DNA from: an uncultured Clostridia bacterium
GTDB taxonomy: Bacteria; Bacillota; Clostridia; Lachnospirales; Lachnospiraceae
Assembly (NCBI GenBank): GCA_947178015.1
Contig: CAMWWW010000122.1
Location: 1 to 6,955 of the forward strand
Length of the DNA: 6,955 nucleotides
Reading direction: 5' to 3'
Shown: in pieces, positions 6,663 through 6,955 of the stretch
Layout: the number at the start of each line of letters is the position of its first letter
How positions within the stretch are numbered: the stretch's first letter is position 1
Made by a program: the position numbers and the translations under genes
The notes under the pieces: model-generated
The model's input: only the letters and a program-made list of their open reading frames with translations
What the model was told of the DNA's origin: nothing
The model's database searches: none

Positions 6663-6847
6663 TACTTTATTGATATTTCTAGACACGCTGTTATTTTGCA
6701 TATCCATACATTATCATTATTGTTTCCTTATATTGATTTTTCGTCTTTATTCATACATTTATGTATTTTATAGTATTAAGTATCATGATAATCCTTAAGT
6801 TTTTAATTATATGATTAGTTTTAAATTTGGAGAAAAGAAAAATCAAT
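6663..6847. other. AT-rich intergenic stretch without a supported gene
   Basis: This stretch between the two repeat copies is clearly more AT-rich than the flanking genes. It contains a small perfect inverted repeat, ATACAT-TT-ATGTAT (6753-6766), and the palindrome TATCATGATA (6781-6790). No frame has both a ribosome binding site and family-like sequence. No clear promoter pair could be assigned. Confidence 0.6.
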
Positions 6848-6955
6848 ATGCCTAGCACAATCGAAAAAGCAGCGCAGAAAGATGCCTATGGTCCTTCGTC
6901 ACCCCGCTCTCGCTTAGTGAAAAACGTAGCGGACACTAAGCTCGCGAACTACCTC
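6848..6955 (+). CDS. Possible start of a small or hypothetical gene running into repeat copy 2
   Basis: An ATG at 6848 opens a frame with no stop through to the window end (36 codons). A GGAG at 6829-6832 lies 15 bases upstream, farther than usual. The first residues are MPSTIEKAAQKDAYG; from about residue 18 the frame is a translation of the repeat, including SPRSRLVKNVADTKL. No family is recognised. It may be a real gene with a palindromic element inserted in frame, or only a chance open frame in repeat DNA; the latter is somewhat more likely. Confidence 0.2.
   Translation, partial: MPSTIEKAAQKDAYGPSSPRSRLVKNVADTKLANYL
6892..6955. repeat. Palindromic repeat element, copy 2 (cut by window end)
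   Basis: This 64-bp stretch matches copy 1 (6541-6604) at 59 of 64 positions in the same orientation, including 48 identical bases (6897-6944 against 6546-6593). Only the left half of the element is inside the window. The flank upstream differs from the outer arm of copy 1, so the conserved part is the inner core. The right half presumably lies beyond the edge. Confidence 0.85.

Noticed and set aside
6610..6798. 62-codon + strand frame beginning inside repeat copy 1
   Set aside because: It starts with GTG inside the right arm of the palindrome, has no ribosome binding site, and its hydrophobic look comes from T-rich AT DNA.
6546..6944. Two direct repeats as a CRISPR array
   Set aside because: Only two copies about 300 bp apart, each part of a larger palindrome, with no cas genes in the window.

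Overview
The window looks like a chromosomal segment of a low-to-mid GC Firmicute, most likely a gut Lachnospiraceae or related Clostridia. The reasons are AGGAGG-type ribosome binding sites, a class II fructose-bisphosphate aldolase of the short (about 287 aa) Firmicutes type, a type III glutamine synthetase of the kind common in anaerobic Clostridia and Bacteroidetes, AT-rich intergenic DNA and a dispersed palindromic repeat. The assignment is inferred from protein style and gene content, not from a database match.

Layout, all genes on the + strand. 1-640: the 3' part of a class I SAM-dependent methyltransferase cut by the left window edge. 664-3171: an 835-aa membrane-anchored extracytoplasmic protein of unknown function, 23 bp downstream and probably co-transcribed. 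Its C-terminal domain resembles a C39-type papain-like peptidase fold in which the expected catalytic Cys and His appear replaced. 3273-4136: class II fructose-bisphosphate aldolase (fba) with its own extended -10 promoter. 4344-6464: type III glutamine synthetase (glnN). 6465-6955: no clear gene, an AT-rich stretch bracketed by two copies of a repeat. The first copy is a complete imperfect palindrome of about 142 bp; the second is cut by the right edge.

The best regulatory signal is the 207-bp fba-glnN gap. A strong intrinsic terminator (stem 4280-4309, T-tract 4310-4316) ends only 27 bp before the glnN start. No promoter fits between it and the gene, so glnN transcription must read through it. 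A second hairpin (4270-4290) shares the left arm of the terminator and is mutually exclusive with it. Its six-base loop has A at position 1 and G at position 4, as in ANTAR antiterminator targets. This makes glnN a strong candidate for leader attenuation, though only one of the two hairpins expected of an ANTAR target is convincing.

The known genes are housekeeping: aldolase in glycolysis/gluconeogenesis and glutamine synthetase in ammonium assimilation. The methyltransferase and the large surface protein form a separate upstream pair. No complete new multi-gene system is visible. The items most worth following are the glnN leader, the degenerate peptidase-like domain and the palindromic repeat family.
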